64,000 bases of DNA from DASVRZ01 sp038230215. GTDB lineage: Bacteria > Verrucomicrobiota > Verrucomicrobiia > Chthoniobacterales > DASVRZ01. The notes below the pieces were generated by a model. It saw only the letters and a list, made by a program, of their open reading frames with translations. It searched no databases and was not told the origin of the DNA. A program made the position numbers and the translations under genes. Location of the stretch: assembly GCA_038230215.1 (NCBI GenBank), contig JBBRNR010000007.1, positions 106,710-170,709 of the forward strand, given 5' to 3'. This document shows positions 8,972-16,287 of the stretch, in pieces (the stretch's first letter is position 1; the number at the start of each line of letters is the position of its first letter).

Positions 8972-9159
8972 GCCAGTTCCAATTCTTCTACTTTTCGTAT
9001 CCCGGGGATGGCTTCCTTTTGGAAGACATCATGCAGATCCCGGAGATGTTCCTTCAGGTCTGGGAGGGTTTCTCCCTGAGTCCAGTGGTCAGGGTAGTCA
9101 TTCAAATACCCAAGGAATTTGCCATCATCCTCTATCCAGTAAGTGAACTTCGTTGTCAT
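8968..9159 (-). CDS. hicB: HicB-like antitoxin, short form
   Basis: 63 residues. The start (Y-W-I-E-D-D-G-K-F-L-G-Y) and the following helix resemble the degenerate RNase H fold of HicB antitoxins, which bind HicA and cover its active site. Longer HicB proteins carry an additional C-terminal ribbon-helix-helix or HTH DNA-binding domain; this one stops before any such domain, so autoregulation would need another protein. It is co-translated with hicA. A short antitoxin remnant lies just upstream (9175-9273). Confidence 0.7.
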   Translation of the reverse strand: MTTKFTYWIEDDGKFLGYLNDYPDHWTQGETLPDLKEHLRDLHDVFQKEAIPGIRKVEELELA

Positions 9160-9174
9160 TCGCTATCGTTAGAC

Positions 9175-9273
9175 TCATTTTTGGGCCGTAGCCAGTCTTT
9201 CTGCGATCCAGATTTTGATGAGTGATTGGCGAGGAACACCTAGCCGTTCGGCCTTGAAATCTTTAGCTGTCAT
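9175..9273 (-). pseudogene. Remnant of a CopG/BrnA-type antitoxin, apparently internally deleted
   Basis: A 32-codon minus-strand frame, ATG at 9273 to TGA at 9175. It opens MTAKDF, a common start of BrnA/CopG antitoxins, then jumps directly to R-L-G-V-P-R-Q-S-L-I-K-I-W-I-A-E-R-L, the typical C-terminus of the same family. The roughly 40 residues that should lie between, including the DNA-binding beta strand, are missing. The simplest reading is an in-frame internal deletion. It could alternatively still be translated as a short peptide. It sits 15 nt upstream of hicB on the same strand. Confidence 0.45.
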
Positions 9274-9395
9274 AGTTGAGGAGAAGATAGGGAATTAAAA
9301 ATTAATATGAAAGCCGCGGCCTCTACAACGCGCGGCCCCTGCGCCGTTTGCCAAGCCGGTTGTGTTGCCAGAGGAACACCTTTCATTGGGGAGGC

Positions 9396-9929
9396 TTAAG
9401 GGTTTGGGTTACGCTTAGCATCCTCGGAGATTATGACTCGGATTAATGTTCGATCTTCCGGTTTGAGGTAGCCAGGTCTGGTCGCTTCGATGTCCCGTAT
9501 GGTATTTTCCGCCGAAGCGTTGATGCCTTCGAGTGGTTCTGGAACATGCGAAGATGAATTTCTGGGCCCAGACGGGATAGACGTGTGTTTGTCGAAGATC
9601 GCGAGAAGTAAAATTGACAGACACGCTGCTCCAATGATGACTGGCGTTTTGTATAGTGAAAACATGGTCTGCCTTGCTGACACAGGTGAAGTTGGGGGCA
9701 ATTTTGGGAAAATGATTCCGAGGGGCACCCATTCCGTACAGCCCTCAGTCCAGCCCCAATCGTTGGACAAGAAGATTCCTGCGAGCAATGCCTTTTGCGC
9801 AATCTCGTCAGTGACGATCGCGATCTCTGTTCCACTGCGGGATATATGAATCATAGGAGGTATAGAAAATGAATTCCAGATTAGCGATCCGCTGGGAGTG
9901 CCACAAATCGAGTGCGTATTGTGGGGCAC
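9396..9929 (-). CDS. Hypothetical protein, possible GYF_2-like N-terminal domain plus one membrane helix
   Basis: 177 residues from a GTG at 9929, four nt after the TGA of the upstream 63-residue gene, which supports this start; ATG codons at 9854 (residue 26) and 9665 (residue 89) are alternatives. Residues about 26-80 (M-I-H-I-S-R-S-G... W-T-E-G-C-T-E-W-V-P-L) resemble the GYF_2/DUF4339 domain of bacterial membrane proteins, a small peptide-binding fold. One hydrophobic helix (about residues 95-112) and a polar tail follow. The function is unknown. The resemblance is by eye only. Confidence 0.45.
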   Translation of the reverse strand: MPHNTHSICGTPSGSLIWNSFSIPPMIHISRSGTEIAIVTDEIAQKALLAGIFLSNDWGWTEGCTEWVPLGIIFPKLPPTSPVSARQTMFSLYKTPVIIGAACLSILLLAIFDKHTSIPSGPRNSSSHVPEPLEGINASAENTIRDIEATRPGYLKPEDRTLIRVIISEDAKRNPNP

Positions 9930-9932
9930 TCC

Positions 9933-10124
9933 TCAGCGCTTGAGGCCAAGAATATATGACTCACTATCCTTAAAAGAACCATCATCCTCAACATCACGGT
10001 TATAGACTATGCCAAGCAAAACCCATCCAAAGCTCTGGAGACGATTATTGACCTCGTTGAGGTCTTTAATGCGATCTATGACGTTGATTCCGGGCGGAAT
10101 CGCGAGTTGTATTTCTGTTTTCAT
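9933..10124 (-). CDS. Small hypothetical protein
   Basis: 63 residues, not recognised. Begins M-K-T-E-I-Q-L-A-I-P-P-G and contains F-G-W-V-L-L-G-I-V-Y-N-R-D, with a charged middle and no signal or membrane segment. It probably forms a two-gene unit with the downstream gene (4 nt between stop and GTG). No Shine-Dalgarno is visible. It lies in the accessory patch between the toxin-antitoxin genes and the 21-bp repeat array. Confidence 0.4.
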   Translation of the reverse strand: MKTEIQLAIPPGINVIDRIKDLNEVNNRLQSFGWVLLGIVYNRDVEDDGSFKDSESYILGLKR

Positions 10125-10164
10125 AAAATGAGGATAATTTGAAATGCTAGAGGTTTTTCCACTT

Positions 10165-10869
10165 TTATGAATTGACGGGAGTCGCCTCTGGTTTCTCGGG
10201 CTTGCCGGTGTTGATATCTACGATGATTCTCGCGGCTTTGTAGCGGGCGTAGAGGGCGGGGTTGCTCTCGGCGAGTTGCAGCATGAGGGGGTCGATGACG
10301 TTTTCCAGGAGGTCGCGGTCTTTGAGGATTTGCGCGTCGATGAGGCCGACGATGCTGCTGATGTCGATGGTAGCTCCGCGTGGGCTGTTGACGGCGAGGC
10401 CGTAGGCGGTGATGCGGTCTTGCAGGCTGGTGAGGCGGGCGGCGTTGATGCCGTAATTGGCGGTGAGCGCGGCGAGGTGGGTGGTGGCGGTGTCGTGAAT
10501 GACCTGGGCTTTGTCGTCGATGGCTTCGTCGGGCAATTCGGCGAGGCTGCTGCGGCTAAAGGTCATTTGGTCCTTGAGCACGATGTCGCCGGTGATGGTG
10601 GCGAAGGCGCGGACGGCTCCGGCGACAATCATCGTGAGGTCGAGCAGGAGGCGGGTGGCGTCTTTTTTGCCGCCGAGGACGCCGTCGCGGCGTCCGCTCT
10701 GGCGGGCATCGAGGGCACCGATGAGGTTGGCACCGGAGATGAGGCTCTCGATGGCGGTGGTGAGGATGGGGATGGCAGCGAAGGTGGTTTTCCCAGGCTG
10801 GATTTCGGGTTGAAGCACGTCGATGACGGTGCCTTCCATGCGGACAAAGTTGCGTTCACGGTCGTTCAT
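10165..10869 (-). CDS. Hypothetical helical cytoplasmic protein
   Basis: 234 residues, not recognised. No signal peptide; mostly alpha-helical, with many Ala, Leu and Asp residues and a Pro/Thr-rich tail (K-P-E-K-P-E-A-T-P-V-N-S). The reading frame has GC-rich third positions like its housekeeping neighbours, which supports it being real. The central segment (F-S-R-S-S-L-A-E-L-P-D-E-A and following) is polar and amphipathic, perhaps coiled. It is bordered upstream by the 21-bp repeat region, with no obvious partner. Confidence 0.6.
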   Translation of the reverse strand: MNDRERNFVRMEGTVIDVLQPEIQPGKTTFAAIPILTTAIESLISGANLIGALDARQSGRRDGVLGGKKDATRLLLDLTMIVAGAVRAFATITGDIVLKDQMTFSRSSLAELPDEAIDDKAQVIHDTATTHLAALTANYGINAARLTSLQDRITAYGLAVNSPRGATIDISSIVGLIDAQILKDRDLLENVIDPLMLQLAESNPALYARYKAARIIVDINTGKPEKPEATPVNS

Positions 10870-10918
10870 GAAGAGCAGTAGGCGGGATGGAGGGGTTTTT
10901 GTCCATCAAAATGGCAGA

Positions 10919-11274
10919 AAGTGGGCAAAAATGTGTCGAGGGAGGCCGGAAGTGGGTGGAAGTGAGGGGTGTTGCGGCTGAAGCGAGCGGTGAGAGGGGG
11001 AAAGTGGAAGGGGAATAGGCGAAGGGACGCGGGATGTGTCCAGAAACAGGCTGTAAATAGGCGTAAGTGCGATGTAAGCAATTAGAAGTGCGATGTAAAT
11101 TGGCAAAAGTGCAACGTGTATTCTCAGAAGTGAGAAGTAAATAGCCGGTCGGTGATGGTATCTCTGCAACAAGAGGCGGTGAATGGGCAGAAAAAGACGG
11201 GCAATGTCCGCAAACCACCGGTGAATACTCAACTCGGGAATGCGTTCCCCAAGCAGAGGCTGTGAGTGGGTTAC
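10919..11274. repeat. Array of 17 degenerate 21-bp tandem repeats
   Basis: Reading the plus strand in steps of 21 from 10960 to 11274 puts an AAGTG-like start at the head of most units and GTAAAT or GTGAAT near their middle (for example units at 11044, 11065, 11086, 11107, 11128, 11170 and 11212). Unit starts: 10919, 10940 (20 bp), 10960, 10981, 11002 and then every 21 bp to 11254. Units are 50-80 percent alike. The plus strand is purine-rich. Because 21 is a multiple of three, all frames show heptad-like translations, producing two spurious overlapping minus-strand frames. It is not CRISPR: there are no conserved repeats separated by unique spacers. Confidence 0.8.
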
Positions 11275-11319
11275 TCGAAAACGGGTGCGCCTTTACTAGG
11301 CTAAGGGCGGCGAAGGAGG

Positions 11320-11422
11320 TTCACACGGAGGCACGGAGGCACGGAGAGACTAGGTAGATAGTTGGCTGAGTCTCGGGCGTTCATTTCTTTCCTCCGAGTT
11401 TCTCCGTGTCTCCGTGTGACCA
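11320..11422. repeat. REP-like inverted repeat of CACGGAG type
   Basis: Left arm 11320-11349 reads TTCACACGGAGGCACGGAGG onward. The right arm 11391-11422 is its imperfect reverse complement (TCTCCGTGTCTCCGTGTGA). The arms hold tandem CACGGAG(G/A) words and flank a spacer of about 40 nt. Such TTCAC-CACGGAGG elements are scattered in intergenic DNA of several PVC and other soil bacteria (general knowledge, copy number not testable here). It lies just downstream of the LolC/E permease stop, so it may also act as a transcription terminator. Confidence 0.6.
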
Positions 11423-11434
11423 TTTCCTCTGGTT

Positions 11435-12760
11435 CTACTCGAACCGGAGGGCTTTGACGGGGTCAAGTCTGGCGGCGAAGTAGGCGGGGATGAGGGCGGC
11501 GATGGTGCAAATGAGGAACGCGCTGACGCAGATGATGGTGATGTAGAGTGGGTCCATGACCGCCGGAATCTCGGCGAATTGATAGACTGACGCGGGGAAG
11601 ATTTGCATGTGCAGGGTGTGACTGAGCCAGAGGCGGAAAGAGTTTCTGATGGAGATGACAAAGACGGCGAGGCCCAGTCCCGACGCGGTGCCGAAGAAGC
11701 CGATGACGATGCCTTGCACTAGGAAAACCCACAAAATCTGGCTGACCTGCGCCCCGACCGCCTTGAGTACACCGATTTCGCGGGTCTTCTGCACGGTGGT
11801 GGTGATGAGGGTGTTGATGATGCCAAAGCCTGCGACGATGGCGATGAAGAGGAGGAGGAAAAACATGACGTTGCGCTCGACGGTGATGGCGTCGAAGAGG
11901 GCGGAGTTGGATTCGATCCAGGTGGTGACGTCGTTGGGCGGCTGGAGTTGTTTTCGCAGAGTGGTTTGGAACTCCGGGGCGCGGTCGGCGTCGGTCGTTT
12001 TCACGCTGAGGCCGTGGATGTTGTCCTCGAGGGTGTAGAGTTCCTGCGCGACGTTGAGGGGGACGAGGAGGTAGTCGGAGTCGTAGGAGTAGCGTCCGCT
12101 TTTGAAGATGCCGGCAATGGTGACGTCGATGGGAAGCACGAGCTCGCGGACTTGGGCGAGCGCGGCCTTGGTGTCGTCGGTTTTCTCCGGATGTGAGTCG
12201 GCTTTGTTGTTGTTGGCTTCGACTTTGTCGAGGGAATCGAGGATTTGGCTGATGTTGCTGGGCGAATAGACGGAGAGCGTGTCGCCGACGCCGATGCCGA
12301 GGCTTTCGGCGAGATCGGAGCCGATGAGGGCGTTATTGTCAGTGAGGTCGTAGGAGCCGCTGCCGGCGGGAATGTATTGTTTGATGGAGGAAACGCCTTC
12401 CTCCAGAGCCGGATCAATGCCGCGAATGTAGGGGGCGAGACGGCGGTTGTCGTATTCGACGAGCACCCGGCCCTGCACAAACGGAGCGATTGCGGTGATG
12501 CCGGGAATGGCTTTGGCGTCGGCCATGATTTTGCGCCAGTCGCGGAGGATGCCGTCGCTATGGATGGTAAGATGCGCATCGAACCCGACCACTTTTTCGC
12601 GCAGCTCGCGGTCGAAACCCGTCATGACGCTGAGGACGACGATGGGCACCATCACACCGAGCATGACGCCGGCGATGCAGATGAGGGTGATGATCGAGAG
12701 AAAGGTGCGCTTCGGCCGGAGGTAGCGCAGGGCGAGGAAGAAGGTGAAGGGAAGTTTCAT
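11435..12760 (-). CDS. LolC/LolE-type lipoprotein-releasing ABC transporter permease
   Basis: 441 residues with the MacB/FtsX layout: an N-terminal cytoplasmic leader and first helix (residues about 20-45, R-T-F-L-S-I-I-T-L-I), a large periplasmic domain to about residue 300, then three C-terminal helices forming the FtsX domain, ending D-P-V-K-A-L-R-F-E. That terminal motif is characteristic of LolC/E. The complex extracts lipoproteins from the inner membrane for LolA. No LolD ATPase gene is adjacent, so it must be elsewhere. A single permease gene suggests a homodimeric (LolF-like) arrangement, which is inference. Confidence 0.85.
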   Translation of the reverse strand: MKLPFTFFLALRYLRPKRTFLSIITLICIAGVMLGVMVPIVVLSVMTGFDRELREKVVGFDAHLTIHSDGILRDWRKIMADAKAIPGITAIAPFVQGRVLVEYDNRRLAPYIRGIDPALEEGVSSIKQYIPAGSGSYDLTDNNALIGSDLAESLGIGVGDTLSVYSPSNISQILDSLDKVEANNNKADSHPEKTDDTKAALAQVRELVLPIDVTIAGIFKSGRYSYDSDYLLVPLNVAQELYTLEDNIHGLSVKTTDADRAPEFQTTLRKQLQPPNDVTTWIESNSALFDAITVERNVMFFLLLFIAIVAGFGIINTLITTTVQKTREIGVLKAVGAQVSQILWVFLVQGIVIGFFGTASGLGLAVFVISIRNSFRLWLSHTLHMQIFPASVYQFAEIPAVMDPLYITIICVSAFLICTIAALIPAYFAARLDPVKALRFE

Positions 12761-12793
12761 ATTTCCGAAATAGGTCCTCTAGGTTGTATAGGA

Positions 12794-14680
12794 CTAGTAA
12801 CCCAGGGCGCGTCCGGCTTGATATAGCGCGAGGGTCACGAGATAGGCGAAGGTGGTCATGTAGAAGAATTGAAACGCGGGCCAGCGCCAGGAGTTGGTCT
12901 CGCGTTTGACCACGGCGAGCGTGGCGATGCATTGCATGGAAAAGACAAAGAAAACCATGATACAAAGCGCGACTAGCGGAGTGAAAACGAGGCATCCATC
13001 GGGCCAGTGATCCTTAAGCAGGGCGAGGCGCAGCGGCTCGGTGTTTTTGTCCGCGCCGTCGATGCTGTAAACGATGCCCATGGTGGAAACGAAGACTTCG
13101 CGGGCGGCTTGGGCTCCGATCAGGCCGATGCCGATTTTCCAATTGAAGCCGAGGGGAGTAAGGGCGGGTTCGATGAAATGCCCGATGCGTCCCGCGAAGC
13201 TGCCGGAGAGTCCGGCGTCGGTTTTAGGGAATGTGGAGAGGAACCAAAGCAGGATGCTGAGGCCGAGGATGAGCGTGCCGGCGCGAGTGAGAAAGGCTTT
13301 GGCACGCGAGAGCATGTGTTGGAGAACGGTGAAGAGGCCGGGAAGTCGATAAGGCGGAAGCTCGAGGACGAGCGGCGGTGGTTCGCCCCGGAGAAAAGTG
13401 CGCTTGAAGAGCAGCGCGAAGAAAAACGCCGCCGCCGTGCCGAGGAGATACATCAGCATCATGATCCCGGCTTTTTCACCCGCCGAAGCGACGCCGCCCG
13501 GAATGAGAGTGGAAATCATCAGGCCATAAACAGGCAAACGCGCCGAGCAACTCATGAACGGCGCAACGAGGATGGTGGCCAGCCGGTCGCGGGGACTTTC
13601 AATCGTTCGCGTGGCCATGATTCCCGGAATGGCGCAGGCGTAGGAACTGAGCAGGGGGATGAAGGATTTCCCGTGGAGCCCGACCCGGCTCATGACGCGA
13701 TCCATGATGAACGCGGCGCGGGCCATGTAACCGCTGTCCTCCAGCAGGCCGATGAAGAGGAAGAGAATCAAAATTTGCGGGAGAAATTTAATAACGCCGC
13801 CAACGCCTGCTAAGATTCCACTCGTAAACAGATCGCGTAGATCACCGGGGAACATGTTTCCTAATATGATTTCTTTCACTTTGCTGAAAAGTATATCGAT
13901 CAGATCCATCGGATAACTGGCGAAAACAAAGATGCTCCAGAACATGAGGCCCATCAGTCCGAGAAAAACGACCCAGCCCCAGACGGGATGGGTGAGCACG
14001 GCGTCGAGGCGGTCGGTGCGGTCGTCGGCATGGATGTCAGAATAAGTTGTAACTCCGTTGGCGATGATCCCGATCTGATCGTAGCGCGCGGAGATGGCCG
14101 CCTCGGAGACGTTGTCGGTATCGACGAAGTCTTTTCGCGGATGCAGGTTCGCGCGGGCGGGCTGCGAGAGGGCGACTCGAAGCGTGAGCAAACCATCGGA
14201 ATGATTCGCCGTCGCCCCGACGACCGGGCAGCCGAGATGCTCGGAGAGAAGTTCGAGGTCGATTTTTTCGCCTCTGGCGGCGGCCATGTCCATCATGTTG
14301 AGGACGACAATCGTGGGCAAACCAACCTCCAGCACTTGGGTGGCGAGGTAGAGATTGCGCTCCAAGTTGGAGGCGTCGAGGACGCAGATCACGCGGTCGG
14401 GCGCAGGCGTGTCGGATTGCAATCCGAGCAATGTGTCGCGCGTGACCCGCTCGTCGGGCGACTGCGGGACGAGGCTGTAAGTGCCGGGTAGATCGATGAG
14501 GTCGCGTTTTTCGCCGTGCTGGGTGAAGAACGAGCCGACTTTCTTTTCGACGGTGACGCCGGGGTAATTGCCAATCTTCTGGCGAAGGCCGGTGAGCGCG
14601 TTGAAGATGGTCGTCTTTCCGCAATTCGGATTGCCAACGAGCGCAAATGTCAGCGTCTTGGCTGGCAGTGTGGTGGACAT
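12794..14680 (-). CDS. feoB: FeoB ferrous iron transporter
   Basis: 628 residues. An N-terminal G-protein domain shows G1 GNPNCGKTT (16-24), G3 DLPG (63-66) and an N-M-M-D motif at the G4 position. A helical GDI-like spacer and about eight membrane helices with two Gate repeats follow. Imports Fe(II) through the inner membrane. Shorter than E. coli FeoB (773) because the spacer and C-terminal region are compact. It lies 1 nt after feoA in a feoA-feoA-feoB operon downstream of a Fur-type palindrome. Confidence 0.95.
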   Translation of the reverse strand: MSTTLPAKTLTFALVGNPNCGKTTIFNALTGLRQKIGNYPGVTVEKKVGSFFTQHGEKRDLIDLPGTYSLVPQSPDERVTRDTLLGLQSDTPAPDRVICVLDASNLERNLYLATQVLEVGLPTIVVLNMMDMAAARGEKIDLELLSEHLGCPVVGATANHSDGLLTLRVALSQPARANLHPRKDFVDTDNVSEAAISARYDQIGIIANGVTTYSDIHADDRTDRLDAVLTHPVWGWVVFLGLMGLMFWSIFVFASYPMDLIDILFSKVKEIILGNMFPGDLRDLFTSGILAGVGGVIKFLPQILILFLFIGLLEDSGYMARAAFIMDRVMSRVGLHGKSFIPLLSSYACAIPGIMATRTIESPRDRLATILVAPFMSCSARLPVYGLMISTLIPGGVASAGEKAGIMMLMYLLGTAAAFFFALLFKRTFLRGEPPPLVLELPPYRLPGLFTVLQHMLSRAKAFLTRAGTLILGLSILLWFLSTFPKTDAGLSGSFAGRIGHFIEPALTPLGFNWKIGIGLIGAQAAREVFVSTMGIVYSIDGADKNTEPLRLALLKDHWPDGCLVFTPLVALCIMVFFVFSMQCIATLAVVKRETNSWRWPAFQFFYMTTFAYLVTLALYQAGRALGY

Positions 14681-14681
14681 T

Positions 14682-14939
14682 TTACGAGACGAGTTGCACT
14701 TGAATCAGCTCCGCCTCGTGACGCCGCAAGGAGAGCCGGTAGCCGCGAAGTTCGATTTCGAGCGGATCGCCCATGGGAGCCCAGCGGACGAATTTCACCT
14801 TGGTGCCAGGGAGCAGCCCCATCTCCCGGAGGCGTTTGGTGCGCTCCAAGTCGCCGATAAATGCCACCACCGTCGCGATCAAACCGGGAGTTAGGTCCGA
14901 AAGATAGAGGAGCGTGCCGTCCGTCGTGACAGGATCCAT
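14682..14939 (-). CDS. feoA: FeoA-domain protein (second copy)
   Basis: 85 residues with the SH3-like FeoA fold. It shows L-S-D-L-T-P-G, R-L-R-E-M-G-L-L-P-G-T-K-V-K-F, and the closing G-Y-R-L-S-L-R-R-H-E-A strand. FeoA is a small cytoplasmic protein that supports FeoB. It sits between another feoA-like gene and feoB, separated by 6 nt and 1 nt. Tandem FeoA proteins occur in several phyla; why two are needed is unclear. Confidence 0.9.
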   Translation of the reverse strand: MDPVTTDGTLLYLSDLTPGLIATVVAFIGDLERTKRLREMGLLPGTKVKFVRWAPMGDPLEIELRGYRLSLRRHEAELIQVQLVS

Positions 14940-14945
14940 ACGGGA

Positions 14946-15239
14946 TCAGGCGCGGCGGTTTTCGAGCGGAGTTGCACTCGACTCAAAAGGCTTGAGCATG
15001 ATGCAGTTGCCGAGCTCGCGGCTAAGGGCGAGGCGCACGCCGCAGACTTGGCAGATCAAGTTGCTGCCGCTGGAGAGCTTAATGACTTGGGCGGACTCGC
15101 AGAAACCCATTTCGCGCAGTCGCTGGCAGACTTCTGGGCGGGTGTTCAACGCGTGAAGCTGCATCTTTTTCCCAACTGGAGCAGCGAGCAGCGTAGTCGG
15201 CTGAAGCAGGCCAATTCCGGGAGCGCAATGCGGTTTCAC
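14946..15239 (-). CDS. FeoA-domain protein (first copy, divergent, with extra cysteines)
   Basis: 97 residues from the GTG at 15239; an ATG at 15164 (residue 26) would give a 72-residue protein starting M-Q-L-H-A-L, closer to the usual FeoA start. The core R-L-R-E-M-G-F-C-E-S-A-Q-V and V-R-L-A-L-S-R-E-L identify FeoA. Cysteines in C-E-S, L-I-C-Q-V-C and N-C-I are not typical of FeoA and could bind a metal or a redox cofactor (inference). First gene of the feo operon; the Fur-type box lies 19-35 nt upstream of the GTG. Confidence 0.8.
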   Translation of the reverse strand: MKPHCAPGIGLLQPTTLLAAPVGKKMQLHALNTRPEVCQRLREMGFCESAQVIKLSSGSNLICQVCGVRLALSRELGNCIMLKPFESSATPLENRRA

Positions 15240-15257
15240 TCCGGGATCATGCTGTCG

Positions 15258-15274
15258 TTGAGACTAAGTCTCAA
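15258..15274 (-). promoter_or_regulatory. Fur-type operator in front of the feo operon
   Basis: TTGAGACTAAGTCTCAA is a perfect 17-bp palindrome (TTGAGACT, A, AGTCTCAA). It has the 7-1-7 geometry of Fur-family operators (TGAnAnT-n-AnTnTCA). It lies between ldhA and the first feoA, 19 nt before the GTG. Iron-loaded Fur, or a related DtxR/MntR regulator, would repress feo when iron is plentiful. The site itself is seen; the regulator's identity is inferred from position. Confidence 0.7.
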
Positions 15275-15294
15275 GTGAAATCTGTGGGTTTCCG

Positions 15295-16287
15295 TTACTT
15301 TATCACTTCATTCAGCGACGATAGCCCAGCCAGAAAGTCGCTCGCATTGCCGAAGGTCGTTTCCGCGATGTTTGTCATGGCTGTTTTCGTGAAAAATGCC
15401 TGATGCGACGTGATGAGCACATTGGGAAAAGTCAGCAGCCGCTGCAACGTGTCGTCCTGAATGATGACGCCCGAGAGATCCTGGAAAAACAGCCCGGCTT
15501 CCTGCTCATAAACATCGAGCCCGACATAGCCGACCTGACCCGATTTCAAGGCGCCGATCAGCGCGTCGGCATCGACCAAGGCTCCGCGGCTGGTGTTGAT
15601 CAGCATGACGCCGCGCTTCATTTTCGCCAATGATTCCGGGTTGATGAGGTGGAAAGATTCCGGCGTCAGCGGCAGGTGCAGGCTGATGATGTCGGCCTCC
15701 GCAATGAGCTGGTCCAGCGAGACATATGAGCCGCCTTCCGCAGTAAATTCCTCCGAAGGATAAGGATCGTAGCCGAGAATTTTACAACCCATCGCCTGTA
15801 GTGGACGCGCGGCGAGGCGGCCAATTTTCCCGGTTCCGATGATGCCGACGGTGGAATTGTGTAAGTCGAAGCCGAGTAATCCCTCCAGTGAAAAATTTCC
15901 CTCTCGCACCCGGTTGAATGCCCGGTGCGTCTTCCGGTTCAGCGTCAAAATCAACGCGAGTGTGTGCTCGGCCACCGCATATGGCGAATAGTTAGGAACC
16001 CGCCGCACGCTGATCCCGAGGCGGTTGGCAGCGTCGATTTCGACGTTGTTAAAGCCCGCGCAACGCAGCAAAACCAGCCGCACACCGGCTTCTGCTAGCA
16101 GACTGAGGACCGCCTCATCGACCACGTCATTGACGAACACACACAACGCCTCGCAGCCGTGGGCCAGCACGACCGTCGATTTCGCAAGCCTCTCGTCGTA
16201 AAACGCCAGCTCGTGACCCCGTTTTGCATTGGCGACTTCGAGGAACTCGCGATCATAAGGCTTAGTCGAAAAAATCGCGATCTTCAT
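15295..16287 (-). CDS. ldhA: D-lactate dehydrogenase / D-2-hydroxyacid dehydrogenase
   Basis: 330 residues from the ATG at 16287, almost the same length as E. coli LdhA (329). It aligns by eye through MKIAIFSTK-Y-D, R-C-A-G-F-N-N-V, F-S-L-E-G-L-L-G-F, the NAD-binding G-T-G-K-I-G motif and N-T-S-R-G-A-L-V-D. It reduces pyruvate to D-lactate with NADH in fermentation. The frame extends nine codons further upstream, but homology starts at 16287, which overlaps the MOSC gene's stop (ATGA). The two are thus co-translated, though no functional link is obvious. Confidence 0.9.
   Translation of the reverse strand: MKIAIFSTKPYDREFLEVANAKRGHELAFYDERLAKSTVVLAHGCEALCVFVNDVVDEAVLSLLAEAGVRLVLLRCAGFNNVEIDAANRLGISVRRVPNYSPYAVAEHTLALILTLNRKTHRAFNRVREGNFSLEGLLGFDLHNSTVGIIGTGKIGRLAARPLQAMGCKILGYDPYPSEEFTAEGGSYVSLDQLIAEADIISLHLPLTPESFHLINPESLAKMKRGVMLINTSRGALVDADALIGALKSGQVGYVGLDVYEQEAGLFFQDLSGVIIQDDTLQRLLTFPNVLITSHQAFFTKTAMTNIAETTFGNASDFLAGLSSLNEVIK

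Noticed and set aside
9855..9930. Plus-strand 20-codon frame behind a perfect AGGAGG, ATG at 9868
   Set aside because: It is antisense to a longer gene with better coding signs, and the peptide is very short; the ribosome-site match is probably chance.
10856..11232. Two overlapping minus-strand frames (120 and 108 codons) with heptad-like repeats
   Set aside because: They are the translation of the 21-bp repeat array; two frames of the same strand show the same 7-residue period, so the period comes from DNA, not from a protein. Neither has a plausible start context.
10919..11274. CRISPR array
   Set aside because: The 21-bp units are contiguous and degenerate with no separate spacers, and no cas genes are present.
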